Shown here: positions 1 through 7,860 of the stretch, one piece after another
Numbering within the stretch: the stretch's first letter is position 1
How the letters are laid out: every line of letters starts with the position of its first letter
NCBI GenBank assembly: GCA_035504175.1
Contig: DATJSJ010000228.1
Coordinates: 1 to 25,719 of the forward strand
Reading direction: 5' to 3'
Source: DATJSJ01 sp035504175
GTDB taxonomy: Bacteria; Pseudomonadota; Alphaproteobacteria; Acetobacterales; Acetobacteraceae
DNA length: 25,719 nt
Notes under the pieces: model-generated
Database searches by the model: none
What the model saw: only the letters and a program-made list of their open reading frames with translations
What the model was told of the DNA's origin: nothing
Position numbers and translations under genes: made by a program

Positions 1-969
1 CTTCAGCAGCCCGCCGAGGCCCATGCGGGCGATCTCGGCGGCGCCGATCGACAGCCCGGCGAACAGCCGGGCCAGCATCCAGTCGATGCCGTTCAGCTTC
101 GGGCTGCGGGCGCAGCCGGGCAGCACAAGCGCCGGCCGCGCGCCGATCCGGCCGAGGCAGATCAGGTTGCCGGGGTCGACTGGCATGCCGAAATGCTGGA
201 TCTCGCCGCCGGCGCGGACGATCCCGGCCGGTCCGACGTCGCGCCGGTCGACCACGGCGGAGGCGCCGGCGACCAGCAGCAGCTCCGCGCCCTCCCCGAT
301 CAGCGCCGCCAGCGCCTCGGCGATCGGTGCCTCGGCATGCGGGCAGCGCCGCGCCGGCAGCAGCGTGCCGCCCAAAGCGGTGATCCGGGCCCGCGTCGCC
401 GCCTCCGTGCCGTCCAGGACGCTCTCCTTGAGTCCGGGAAGCTCGGTCATCACCAGCCCGGCGGTGAGCGGGCGGAACGGGTGCAGCGACAGCAGCCTGC
501 CGCCCTGCCGCGCCAGGGCCTCGGCGACGGCGACCAGCGCGCCGGGCACGGCGAAGGGGATGATCTTGATCGTGGCGACGATCTCGCCCGGGGCGACGAC
601 CGCGTAATCGGGCAGCGTGCCGGTGGTCAGGCTCTCGTCGACCAGGTTGACGCGCTCGAGCATGCCGGCATCGACGCGCAGCAGCCCGGCGGTCTCGGCG
701 ACCAGGTTCACCCGCCCGGTCGCGGCCCGTGAGGCGCGAACCCCCGGCGCAAGCATCGCCTCGGCGAGCAGCCCGGCCGCCTCGTCCTCCGGCACGTCGC
801 CGGGTTCCAGCCGGGCGGCGATGATCTCGGTCCGGCCCGCGGCGCGCAGCGCCTCGACGGCCGCCGCATCCAGCACCGCGCCCTTGCGGAGCACCCGGCC
901 CGGCAGGCGCTGGGTATGGGCGAGAATGGCGCCGCGTGCCGCCGCCAGCGGGACGGCGCCGAAGATCAA
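1..969 (-). CDS. Molybdopterin-binding / Mo-cofactor nucleotidyltransferase-type protein, N-terminal part (cut by left window edge)
   Basis: The frame is open for 323 codons from a TTG at 967-969 to position 1, so the C-terminus is missing. The translation begins MIFGAVPLAAARGAILAHT, which matches how members of a two-domain family begin: a MoeA/MoCF-like molybdopterin-binding domain followed by a MobA/MocA-like nucleotidyltransferase. Other visible motifs are GRVLRKGAVLD near the start, ATIKIIPFAVPGA mid-protein, GASAVVDRRDV and GMPVDPGNL in the MoCF-type core, and LPGCARSPKLNGIDW near the edge. The TTG overlaps the TGA of the XdhC gene upstream (TTGA), so translational coupling is likely. 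The family prepares cytidylated molybdopterin for xanthine dehydrogenase/CO dehydrogenase-type enzymes, and the XdhC and Cox neighbours agree. The nucleotidyltransferase half is inferred, because it would lie outside the window. Confidence 0.8.
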   Translation of the reverse strand, partial: MIFGAVPLAAARGAILAHTQRLPGRVLRKGAVLDAAAVEALRAAGRTEIIAARLEPGDVPEDEAAGLLAEAMLAPGVRASRAATGRVNLVAETAGLLRVDAGMLERVNLVDESLTTGTLPDYAVVAPGEIVATIKIIPFAVPGALVAVAEALARQGGRLLSLHPFRPLTAGLVMTELPGLKESVLDGTEAATRARITALGGTLLPARRCPHAEAPIAEALAALIGEGAELLLVAGASAVVDRRDVGPAGIVRAGGEIQHFGMPVDPGNLICLGRIGARPALVLPGCARSPKLNGIDWMLARLFAGLSIGAAEIARMGLGGLLK

Positions 970-1715
970 GCGGCGCGCCCCACCGACTTGTCCGCACCGG
1001 GTCTGTCCGCTTCCGGCTGCGGCGTCTGCGGCTGGCCGAGCGGCGCGTGCCGGCGCACCGCGACGATCTCGGCCAGGACGGCGAGCGCGATCTCCGGCGC
1101 GGTCACCGCCGCGATCGGCAGTCCGACCGGGCCGCGGATCCGCGCCAGCGCCGCGTCGTCATGGCCGAGCGCGCGCAGCCGCCCGAGCCGTGCCGCGTGC
1201 GTCTTCCGCGAGCCGAGAGCGCCGACATAGAACGCCTCGGATCGCAGCGCCCGGTCGAGCGCCGGATCGTCGAGCTTCGGGTCGTGGGTGAGCGTGACGA
1301 TGGCGGTGCGGGCATCGGGTCGCAGCGCGTCCAGCGCCTCGTCCGGCCATTCGGTCGAGACGGTGACCCCCGGGAAGCGCTCGTCGGTCGCGAAGGCGCG
1401 GCGCGGATCGACCACGGTGACGGCGAAGCCGAGCGGCGCCGCGAGCGGCACCAGCGCCTGCGCGATGTGCACCGCGCCGACCACGACCAGCCGCGGCTTG
1501 GGGTTGTGCACGTGCAGGAACCAGGAGGCGCCCTTGACCGTAACGGTCTGGCTGCGGTCCTCAGTCAGCGCCGTCCGCGCCGCATGCTCGAGGCCGGGCG
1601 GCGGCTCGTCCCCCGGCAGCAGCACTTGTGCGCCGTCCGGCAGCCGCGTCGCCAGCACCACGGCGCGACCCTCGGCCTGCGTCGCGCGCAGTCGGGCGAG
1701 CAGCGCGGGCGTCAT
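966..1715 (-). CDS. XdhC family protein, C-terminal Rossmann-domain unit
   Basis: A 249-residue protein made of the XdhC C-terminal (Rossmann-like) domain with a short N-terminal extension. The nucleotide-binding turn reads VVVGAVHIAQAL and is followed by VTVVDPRRAF. The signature GALGSRKTHAARLGRL and a C-terminal PEIALAVLAEIVAVRR are typical of the family. XdhC proteins bind sulfurated Mo cofactor and deliver it to xanthine dehydrogenase-like enzymes. Here the usual single protein is split in two: the N-terminal CoxI/XdhC domain is the preceding gene, overlapping by 4 nt (ATGA). The stop overlaps the next start (TTGA). The GAVH turn replaces the more common GAGH. I believe this variant occurs in split XdhC proteins, so I do not treat it as damage. 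Confidence 0.85.
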   Translation of the reverse strand: MTPALLARLRATQAEGRAVVLATRLPDGAQVLLPGDEPPPGLEHAARTALTEDRSQTVTVKGASWFLHVHNPKPRLVVVGAVHIAQALVPLAAPLGFAVTVVDPRRAFATDERFPGVTVSTEWPDEALDALRPDARTAIVTLTHDPKLDDPALDRALRSEAFYVGALGSRKTHAARLGRLRALGHDDAALARIRGPVGLPIAAVTAPEIALAVLAEIVAVRRHAPLGQPQTPQPEADRPGADKSVGRAA

Positions 1716-2101
1716 GCCGCGGATCCGGCCAGCGGCTCGACGAACACCTTCACCTTGCCGCCGCAGGCGAGCCCGACCTCCCAGGCGCGCTCATTCGTGA
1801 CGCCGAAATCGAGCATCGCCGGGCGGTTGCGGCGCAGCGCGTCCAGCGCCGCCTCGGCGACCGCGCCCTCGATGCAGCCGCCGCTGACCGAGCCCGCCAT
1901 GCGGCCGGACTCGGTCACCGCCATCTGGCTGCCGGCCGGACGGGGCGAGCTGCCCCAGGTCTCGGTCACCGTCGCCAACGCCACGCGTTCGCCGGCATCG
2001 AGCCAGCCGGCGGCGATCGCCAGCACGTCCTCGGTCTCGCCCGTCATCGGATGCGGCGCGGCGGTGGTGTCCGCGGCGCCGGACGCAATTGCGCTGTTCA
2101 T
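1712..2101 (-). CDS. XdhC/CoxI family protein, N-terminal domain unit
   Basis: A 129-residue protein consisting of the XdhC_CoxI N-terminal domain. The sequence LATVTETWGSSPRPAGSQM is followed by the hallmark GSVSGGCIE at residues 70-78, then a C-terminal LACGGKVKVFVEP. These motifs are characteristic of the Mo-cofactor chaperone/sulfuration family associated with CO dehydrogenase and xanthine dehydrogenase. It overlaps the VWA gene upstream and the XdhC C-terminal unit downstream by 4 nt each, so the two halves of XdhC are probably made in equal amounts. Met19 (MTGETEDVLA) is an alternative start, because homology appears to begin around there. The first start is preferred because it makes the ATGA overlap. 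Confidence 0.85.
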   Translation of the reverse strand: MNSAIASGAADTTAAPHPMTGETEDVLAIAAGWLDAGERVALATVTETWGSSPRPAGSQMAVTESGRMAGSVSGGCIEGAVAEAALDALRRNRPAMLDFGVTNERAWEVGLACGGKVKVFVEPLAGSAA

Positions 2102-3342
2102 GCGGCCTGCCTCCAGGAGGCGCCGCCGCGCGCGGAAGGGGCGGGGCGGCGCAGGGTGTCGATCAGCGCGCGCAGGCTGGCCAGGTTGTGCACGGGGCGG
2201 AACTCGTCGACATGGGGCAGCATGGCGCGGATGCCCTGCGATCTTGGTTCGAACCCGTCGTAGCGCAACAGCGGGTTCAGCCAGATCAGCCGGCGGCAGG
2301 AGCGGTGCAGCCGGTCCATCGCCTCCGCCAGCTCATGGCTGCCGGCCGGCTCGCCGGGCTCGCTGGCGCGCGGCCGGTCGAGCCCGTCCGTCACCAGCAA
2401 CACGACCGCCCCCTGCGCCAGCACCCGCCGCGCCCAGAGCCGGTTGAACTTCGCCAGAGCCTCGCCGATGCGGGTGCCGCCGGACCAGTCGGGCACGACA
2501 TGCGCCACCATCTGGAACGCCGTCTCCGGGTCGCGATGGCGGAGCTGGCGCGTCACGTTCGACAGCCGCGTGCCGAACAGGAACACGTGGACGCGCTCCC
2601 GGTCGTTCGCGACCGCATGCAGGAAATGCAGCAAAATCTGCGCGTAGCGCGACATGCTCCCGGAGATGTCGCAAAGGATGACGAGCGGCGGCGGCCGCAC
2701 CTGCCGGCTCTGCCGGGCGATCTCGAGGATCTCGCCGCCGCTCGCGATGCTGGCGCGGATCGTGCCGCGCAGATCGTGCAGCCGCCCGGCATCGTCCGGG
2801 CGTCGGCGCCGCGTGCGGCGCAGATCGAGCGGCAGCGTCAGGCGCCGGATTTCCGCCTTGGCGGCGGCGATCTCGGCGGCCGACATCGCCTCGAAATCCA
2901 TCTGCTGGAGCCGCTCGCGCTCGCTCACCGTCATCGTCGCGTCGATCAGCGGTGGCGGCGGCTCCTCGCGCGGGCGGGTGGCCTGGCGCGCCATCGCCTC
3001 GGCGACGCGGCGGCTGCCGGGGGGCGCCGCCTGCGGCTTCGGCGCCTTGCGCCCGTCCATCAGCGCCATCGCCGCGGCCTGCCGCGCCGCGGTCGGGTCA
3101 CGCCAGAACAGGGCGAAGGCGTGATCGAACACCTCGCGATGTTCGTGCCGATGCACCATCACGGCGCGCAGTGCGGTGCGAACCTGCGCCCGGTCGCCGA
3201 GATCGATCACGGTCAACGCCTGCTGCGCCGCCAGCGCCTCGGCCGGCCCGACCGGCAGGCCGGCCCGGCGCAGCAGCCGGGCGAACTGCATCACGTTCGC
3301 CGCCAGCCGCCCGGCCGGCGCGGCCCGCGCCGCCGCGGTCAT
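2098..3342 (-). CDS. coxE: CoxE-type VWA domain protein
   Basis: A 414-residue protein with an N-terminal helical region, a charged and proline-rich linker (about residues 100-200), and a C-terminal von Willebrand factor A domain. The metal-binding MIDAS motif is intact: DISGSMS at residues 225-231, with SGGTRIGEAL and LLVTDGLDR further on. CoxE proteins work with the MoxR-type ATPase CoxD encoded upstream. In carboxydotrophs the pair is needed to mature the Mo-Cu active site of CO dehydrogenase, and related pairs serve other Mo hydroxylases. The start ATG overlaps the coxD stop by 4 nt, and the stop overlaps the XdhC N-terminal unit by 4 nt. The substrate enzyme cannot be told from this sequence. 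Confidence 0.88.
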   Translation of the reverse strand: MTAAARAAPAGRLAANVMQFARLLRRAGLPVGPAEALAAQQALTVIDLGDRAQVRTALRAVMVHRHEHREVFDHAFALFWRDPTAARQAAAMALMDGRKAPKPQAAPPGSRRVAEAMARQATRPREEPPPPLIDATMTVSERERLQQMDFEAMSAAEIAAAKAEIRRLTLPLDLRRTRRRRPDDAGRLHDLRGTIRASIASGGEILEIARQSRQVRPPPLVILCDISGSMSRYAQILLHFLHAVANDRERVHVFLFGTRLSNVTRQLRHRDPETAFQMVAHVVPDWSGGTRIGEALAKFNRLWARRVLAQGAVVLLVTDGLDRPRASEPGEPAGSHELAEAMDRLHRSCRRLIWLNPLLRYDGFEPRSQGIRAMLPHVDEFRPVHNLASLRALIDTLRRPAPSARGGASWRQAA

Positions 3343-4235
3343 GCCGCGGCGTCCCGCGCCTCGCCGATCAGTCGGGCTGCCTGCTCACCGCGAACACGCG
3401 CGATATCATCTTGATATTTCAGCAACAGGCCGAGCGTCTCGTCGACCACGCCGGGGACGAGCTCGTGCTGGTCGAGATGCTTCAGCGCCGCCGCCCAGTC
3501 GATCGTCTCGGCGACGCCGGGCAGCTTGAACAGCTCCTCCGCGCGCAGCCGCTGCACGAAGGCGACCACCTGGGCGGAGAGCTGGCGCGGCACCTCCGGC
3601 GCACGCGCCGCCAGGATCGCCCGCTCCCGTGCGGCGTCCGGATAGTCCACCCATTGATAGAGGCAGCGGCGCCGGATCGCGTCATGCACCTCGCGCGTGC
3701 GGTTCGAGGTCAGCACCACGACCGGCGGGGTTTCGGCGCGGATCGTGCCGTATTCCGGCACGGTGATCTGAAAGTCGGCCAGCAGCTCCAGCAGGAAGGC
3801 CTCGAACGGCTCGTCGGCGCGGTCGAGCTCGTCGATCAGCAGCACCGCCGGCGGCAGGTCGGGGTCGATCGCGGAGAGCAGCGGCCGCGCGCGCAGGAAG
3901 GGCCGCGCATAGATCTCGGCCGCAAGCGTCTCGCGGTCGGTCTGCCCGGCGGCCTCTGAGAGCCGGATCGCCATGAGCTGGCGCGCATGGTCCCATTCAT
4001 AGGCGGCGGCGGCGAGGTCGAGCCCGTCATAGCATTGCAGCCGCACCAGGCGGCGGCCGAGCCCCGTGGCGAGCACCTTGGCGATCTCGGTCTTGCCGGT
4101 GCCGGGCTCGCCCTCGAGAAACAGCGGCCGGCGCATCGCCAGCGCCAGGTGCACGGTGGTCGCGAGGCTGCGATCGGCAATGTAGCCCTGCCCGGCGAGC
4201 AGGGCTTCAGTCTCAGAGACGGAGGCAGGAAGCAA
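3339..4235 (-). CDS. coxD: MoxR-family AAA+ ATPase (CoxD-like)
   Basis: An AAA+ ATPase of about 298 residues. With the start used here, Walker A is GEPGTGKT at about residues 42-49. Walker B is AVLLIDELDRADEPFEAFLLE-like (ILLIDE core), sensor 1 is VVLTSNRTREVHDA, and an arginine-finger region follows (RRRCLYQW). MoxR/CoxD ATPases act with VWA partners as metal-centre chaperones, and the next gene is that partner. The start is uncertain. The frame is open upstream to 4370, but that would overlap coxG by about 100 nt. No ATG exists after the coxG stop (4265). The first usual alternative start is TTG at 4233-4235, giving LLPASVSETEALLAGQGY, where family similarity begins. It has no strong Shine-Dalgarno, so coupling to coxG (29 nt away) is likely. 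Confidence 0.85.
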   Translation of the reverse strand: MLPASVSETEALLAGQGYIADRSLATTVHLALAMRRPLFLEGEPGTGKTEIAKVLATGLGRRLVRLQCYDGLDLAAAAYEWDHARQLMAIRLSEAAGQTDRETLAAEIYARPFLRARPLLSAIDPDLPPAVLLIDELDRADEPFEAFLLELLADFQITVPEYGTIRAETPPVVVLTSNRTREVHDAIRRRCLYQWVDYPDAARERAILAARAPEVPRQLSAQVVAFVQRLRAEELFKLPGVAETIDWAAALKHLDQHELVPGVVDETLGLLLKYQDDIARVRGEQAARLIGEARDAAA

Positions 4236-4264
4236 GATCGGGCCTGAACTTCGGTCGCGCGGGA

Positions 4265-4900
4265 TTACCAGTAGGCGCTCAGGATGAGCAGCAGGATGAA
4301 CAGGAAGATGATCCCGCCGACCCAGAACACAATGGGAAGGCCGAACGGCTCGCGCGGCAGCATCGCCCACGGGCTGATCGTGGGCATGCCGCGCGGCGCC
4401 GCGGAGTCGCCGGTCATCGCCGCGATCACGCCGGCGCCCCCTTCGGCACCCGCCTCCGGCGGGCCGGCCACCTCGGCGGTGAAGCGGTCGAAAAACGCAT
4501 CCGCCATCTGCTTCGCCGAGGCATCGACGAGCCGCGCGCCGAGCTGCGCCAGCTTGCCGCCGACCTGTGCCTGCACGTCGTAGTGAAGCACGGTGAACAG
4601 GCCGTCTTCCGCCAGCGTCACCTTGGCACCGCCCTTGGCGAAGCCGGCGACGCCGCCCTGGCCCTCACCGTTGATGCGGTAGGACGTGGGCGGGTCGAGA
4701 TCGGTGAGCTGCACCTTGCCGTTGAAGCGGGCGGCGATCGGCCCGATGCGCACCGCGGCGGTGGCGCGCATCTCGGAGTCCGACACCTTCTCCAGCGTCT
4801 CGCAACCGGGGATGGCAGCCTTGAGCACGGCGGGGTCGTTGAGCGCATCCCAGACCTTCTGACGCGTCGCCGGGATGCGTCGCTCCCCCGTCATATCCAT
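4265..4900 (-). CDS. coxG: CoxG/SRPBCC family carbon monoxide dehydrogenase accessory protein
   Basis: A 211-residue protein starting MDMTGERRIPATRQKVWDAL, the usual opening of the CoxG (SRPBCC/START-like) family, with LKAAIPGCETLEKV and FNGKVQLTDLDPP further in. The lipid/ligand-cavity domain spans about residues 1-150. A linker follows, then a C-terminal membrane anchor (FGLPIVFWVGGIIFLFILLL) ending three residues before the stop. CoxG has been linked to membrane attachment or quinone coupling of CO dehydrogenase-family enzymes. The start at 4898-4900 is chosen because a GGAGGG Shine-Dalgarno lies 9 nt upstream. An in-frame ATG at 4969 would add 23 residues unlike the family. It is the first gene of the leftward operon and is read divergently from the transporter gene 83 nt away. 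Confidence 0.88.
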   Translation of the reverse strand: MDMTGERRIPATRQKVWDALNDPAVLKAAIPGCETLEKVSDSEMRATAAVRIGPIAARFNGKVQLTDLDPPTSYRINGEGQGGVAGFAKGGAKVTLAEDGLFTVLHYDVQAQVGGKLAQLGARLVDASAKQMADAFFDRFTAEVAGPPEAGAEGGAGVIAAMTGDSAAPRGMPTISPWAMLPREPFGLPIVFWVGGIIFLFILLLILSAYW

Positions 4901-4905
4901 CGAAA

Positions 4906-4929
4906 CCGGCCCTCCATTGCGCGGGCCGG
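4906..4929 (-). promoter_or_regulatory. Hairpin overlapping the coxG ribosome binding site
   Basis: Seven-base arms CCGGCCC (4906-4912) and GGGCCGG (4923-4929) flank a 10-nt loop. In the leftward transcript, the coxG Shine-Dalgarno GGAGGG (4910-4915) lies half in the loop and half in the stem, so the fold would partly hide it. The arms are seen directly. A regulatory role is inference. Confidence 0.35.
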
Positions 4930-4983
4930 ACGTTACTTGCAGGGTCAGGGTCGCGCAACCGACCAGCATCCGGAGACGCTGCC

Positions 4984-6381
4984 ATGCGACGCCCGATCAT
5001 GGCTGCGGCCCGCTTCGCCGTGCCGTTCTGCCTTGCCCCGACCACCGGCTGGACGGCGCCCACCGCGCACGGTCCGACCGGTCTTGCCTTCGGGATCCCG
5101 TTCGCCGGCTTGCTGCTGTCGGTCGCGCTGTTCCCGATGGTGGCGCCGCGTTTCTGGCATCGCCGGATGGGAATGGTGTTCGCCGGTTGGATTGCGGCGT
5201 TGCTGCTGCCGTTGGCGGCGACGGCGGGATTGGTCGCGGCCGCCGCCGAAGCCTGGCATGCGATCCTGATCGAGTATCTCCCGTTCGTGACGCTGCTGCT
5301 GGCACTGTACGTGGCAGCGGGCGGCGTGCTGTTGTCGGGCGGACCGTGGGGACGGCCCTGGGGCAACACGCTGCTGCTGGCGATCGGGACCGCGCTGGCC
5401 GGCGTGGTCGGCACCACGGGGGTCGCCATGGTGCTGATCCACCCGCTGCTGCGGTCGAACGCGCACCGGCGGCGCAAGCTGCACCTGGTGCTGTTCTTCA
5501 TCCTGCTGGTTGCCAATGCCGGCGGCGCGACCAGTCCGCTCGGCGACCCGCCGCTCTATATCGGTTTCCTGCAGGGCGTGCCGTTCTTCTGGCCGCTCCG
5601 CCACTTGTTCGCACCCTTGGTGGTGGTGGCGGTGCCGCTGCTCCTGGCGTTCTGGCTGATCGACCGGCGTCTGGCCGCGGCCGAGCCGTCGCCTGCGCCG
5701 CCCGCCCGGCTGCACCTGCGCGGCTGGTCGAATCTCGGTCTCTTGGCGGTGGTGGTCGGGACGGTGCTGCTGCAGGGCATCTGGCATCCCGGCGATGTCG
5801 TGCTGCTCGGCCAGGCGATCGGCGCCGAGCGGCTGCTTGGCATCGTCGTCTTCCTTGCCATCGCCGCGATCTCCGTGCGGACCACGCCGCGTGCGATCCG
5901 CTCGGGCAACATGTTCGCCTGGGAACCGATCGAGGAGGTGGCGACGCTGTTCGCGGCGGTGTTCATCACCGTGGGCCCGGTGATCGCAATGCTGCATGAG
6001 GGGCTGGACGGGCCGCTCGCCGCCCTGATCCGCCTGACCGAAGATGCCGCCGGCCAGCGGCTGCCGATCGTCTATTTCTGGCTCACCGGCATCCTCTCGG
6101 CCTTCCTCGACAACGCGCCGACCTATCTCGTGTTCTTCCAGCAGGCGGGTGGCGATCCGGCGACATTGACCGGGCCGGACGCGCACGTCCTGGAGGCGAT
6201 CTCCACCGGGGCCGTTTTCTTCGGCGCCCTGACCTATATCGGCAATGCGCCGAACTTGATGGTACGCTCGGTCGCGGCGCATCGCGGGGTGAAGATGCCG
6301 GGGTTCTTCGGCTACATGGGCCTTGCCGCCGCAGCACTGCTGCCCTGTTTCGTGCTTCTGACGCTGATCTTCTTCCGCTGA
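4984..6381 (+). CDS. CitMHS/NhaD-like membrane transporter (putative Na+/H+ antiporter or carboxylate carrier)
   Basis: A 465-residue polytopic membrane protein. About 11-12 hydrophobic segments are spread over the whole length, preceded by a possible signal-like N-terminus. It resembles the putative citrate transporter/sodium:proton antiporter group (ion transporter superfamily, CitMHS_2-like). Conserved features are ANAGGATSPLGDPPLYIGF around residues 176-194 and LDNAPTYLVF with GNAPNLMVRS in the second half: the paired Asn/Pro hairpin motifs of two inverted repeats. A GGAG ribosome site lies 8 nt before the ATG. Only 13 nt separate it from prpB, so the two are probably one operon. The substrate is not certain. 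The prpB partner makes a tri- or dicarboxylate plausible, while many homologues are labelled sodium:proton antiporter. Confidence 0.8.
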   Translation: MRRPIMAAARFAVPFCLAPTTGWTAPTAHGPTGLAFGIPFAGLLLSVALFPMVAPRFWHRRMGMVFAGWIAALLLPLAATAGLVAAAAEAWHAILIEYLPFVTLLLALYVAAGGVLLSGGPWGRPWGNTLLLAIGTALAGVVGTTGVAMVLIHPLLRSNAHRRRKLHLVLFFILLVANAGGATSPLGDPPLYIGFLQGVPFFWPLRHLFAPLVVVAVPLLLAFWLIDRRLAAAEPSPAPPARLHLRGWSNLGLLAVVVGTVLLQGIWHPGDVVLLGQAIGAERLLGIVVFLAIAAISVRTTPRAIRSGNMFAWEPIEEVATLFAAVFITVGPVIAMLHEGLDGPLAALIRLTEDAAGQRLPIVYFWLTGILSAFLDNAPTYLVFFQQAGGDPATLTGPDAHVLEAISTGAVFFGALTYIGNAPNLMVRSVAAHRGVKMPGFFGYMGLAAAALLPCFVLLTLIFFR

Positions 6382-6394
6382 CCGGAGCGCCGCC

Positions 6395-7318
6395 ATGCCC
6401 TACCTCGACAGCGCCGACCTTCCGGACAGGCCCCCGGGCCATCGATTCCGGGCGCTGCTGCAGCGGCCAGGTATCCTGCGGCTGCCGGGGACGCATAACG
6501 GCCTGGCGGCGCAGCAGGCGAGGGCGGCGGGGTTCGAGGCCGTCTATCTCTCCGGTGCGGCGATGACCGCGTCGATGGGCCTGCCCGATCTGGGCATCAT
6601 CACCGTCGACGAGGTCTGCTTCTTCATCCGCCAGGTGGTGCGCGCCGCGGCACTCCCCGTGCTGGTCGACGGCGACACCGGCTATGGCGAGGCGCTGAAC
6701 GCCATGCACATGGTGCGCAGCTTCGAGGAGGCCGGCGCGGCGGCGGTGCATATCGAGGACCAGCATCTGCCGAAGAAATGCGGCCACCTGAACGACAAGA
6801 AGCTGGTCGATCCGCACGACATGGCAGCGAAGGTCGCGGCAGCGGCGCGGGCACGGCGGCACCTCTACCTGATTGCGCGCACCGACGCCGCTGCCAGTGA
6901 GGGCATGGACGGGGCGGTGGCGCGGGCGAAGCTGTACCTCGAAGCGGGTGCGGACGCGATCTTCCCCGAGGCGCTGACCGATGCGGAGATGTTTCGCGAG
7001 TTCGCGCGGCGGGTGGATGCGCCGCTGCTCGCCAACATGACCGAGTTCGGACGCACGCCGTTCTTCACCGCCGACGAGTTCGCCGCGATGGGCTACCGCA
7101 TGGTGATCTGGCCGGTGAGCAGCCTGCGCGTCGCCGCCCGCGCCCAGGCCGAGTTGTATGCGGCGATCCGGCGCGACGGCGGCACGCAGGCGATGCTGGA
7201 CCGGATGCAGACCCGGGCGGAGCTGTACGCGACGATCGGTTACGAGGCGTATGAGGCGCTGGACGCCTCGATCGTGCGGACCGTGGTGCCGCAAGGGATG
7301 CCGCAGCGGCAGGTTTGA
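6395..7318 (+). CDS. prpB: Methylisocitrate lyase (isocitrate lyase/PEP mutase superfamily)
   Basis: A 307-residue TIM-barrel enzyme that would cleave 2-methylisocitrate to pyruvate and succinate in the methylcitrate cycle of propionate breakdown. Seen motifs are YLSGAA (51-56), the Mg2+-binding DGDTGYG (92-98), EDQ (121-123) and the active-site loop KKCGH (127-131) with the catalytic Cys129. The KKCGH loop separates lyases from phosphonomutases and oxaloacetate decarboxylases. A GGAG-type ribosome site sits just before the ATG, 13 nt after the transporter stop. The usual partners prpC and prpD are not in the window, so the enzyme may serve a different carboxylate here. Isocitrate lyase-like activity cannot be excluded from sequence alone. 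Confidence 0.88.
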   Translation: MPYLDSADLPDRPPGHRFRALLQRPGILRLPGTHNGLAAQQARAAGFEAVYLSGAAMTASMGLPDLGIITVDEVCFFIRQVVRAAALPVLVDGDTGYGEALNAMHMVRSFEEAGAAAVHIEDQHLPKKCGHLNDKKLVDPHDMAAKVAAAARARRHLYLIARTDAAASEGMDGAVARAKLYLEAGADAIFPEALTDAEMFREFARRVDAPLLANMTEFGRTPFFTADEFAAMGYRMVIWPVSSLRVAARAQAELYAAIRRDGGTQAMLDRMQTRAELYATIGYEAYEALDASIVRTVVPQGMPQRQV

Positions 7319-7860
7319 GGCCGCGGACGGGTGACGTACCTTCCTCGGACTGCGGCGACCGGCGAGCCATCTCAGCCAACACGCGCGTGGCACGACTGGC
7401 GTGCCATCCCGCGTGTGGCCCGACGGGCGAACCGGCAACCGAACATGACGGCGACGCCGCCGCGAATGAAGCAGGCGGGCAGGGACCGCCCCGACGCGGA
7501 ACCACCGAGACGAAACGGCCGCCGTTCGCTGGTATCCGATCGCAACGAAGTGCGAGGCGCGTGCCGACCACACGGCAGCGCTTTCATCCGGCACGTCAGC
7601 GACAGGCTGTGCACCAGGCTGCCGTGACAGCCTTGTGCTGGCCGGCAGGCCGGAGAGCTGCTACTTTCCCGGCGAAGCCCGCCCGGTCTGCGGTCAAGTG
7701 GAAAGTGTCGGCAAGCACGTTGCGGCCCCTGATTCGTCGGGGATTTCATTCGGGTAACGCTGCTATATCTGCAACGGCTCTGTTCTCCTCGGTCACGGCG
7801 CTTTGTCGGAGATCGGCCTCCGCATAGTGGCGGTACCGGCTGTCCCACGCAGGAGGCGCC
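7319..7860 (+). other. Intergenic region of 542 nt without a convincing gene
   Basis: Short open frames exist on both strands, but none has a ribosome site, recognisable motif or coding-like codon pattern. It contains a small hairpin just after prpB (7388-7406), a 7-nt inverted repeat AGGCTGT/ACAGCCT around 7600-7635, and an A/T-richer stretch near 7750-7790 where the promoter of the VOC gene may lie. I could not assign -35/-10 boxes with confidence. Confidence 0.5.
7388..7406 (+). terminator. Possible terminator-like hairpin after prpB
   Basis: Perfect 7-bp arms TGGCACG (7388-7394) and CGTGCCA (7400-7406) enclose a 5-nt loop, about 70 nt after the prpB stop. There is no T-tract, so it is at best a pause or mRNA-end structure rather than a classical intrinsic terminator. 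Confidence 0.3.

Noticed and set aside
966..1715. Loss of the GAGH nucleotide-binding turn in XdhC (GAVH instead)
   Set aside because: I believe this is a common variant in split XdhC/CoxF-like proteins, so it is not evidence of inactivation.
4945..6396. Minus-strand open frame of about 480 codons opposite the transporter gene
   Set aside because: Its composition (Gln/His/Arg-rich) is typical of the reverse of a membrane-protein gene. The plus-strand gene has helices, motifs and a ribosome site.
7319..7860. Short open frames in the gap after prpB (for example 7315-7827 plus)
   Set aside because: No ribosome site, no recognisable motif and no coding-like codon pattern, so treated as non-coding.
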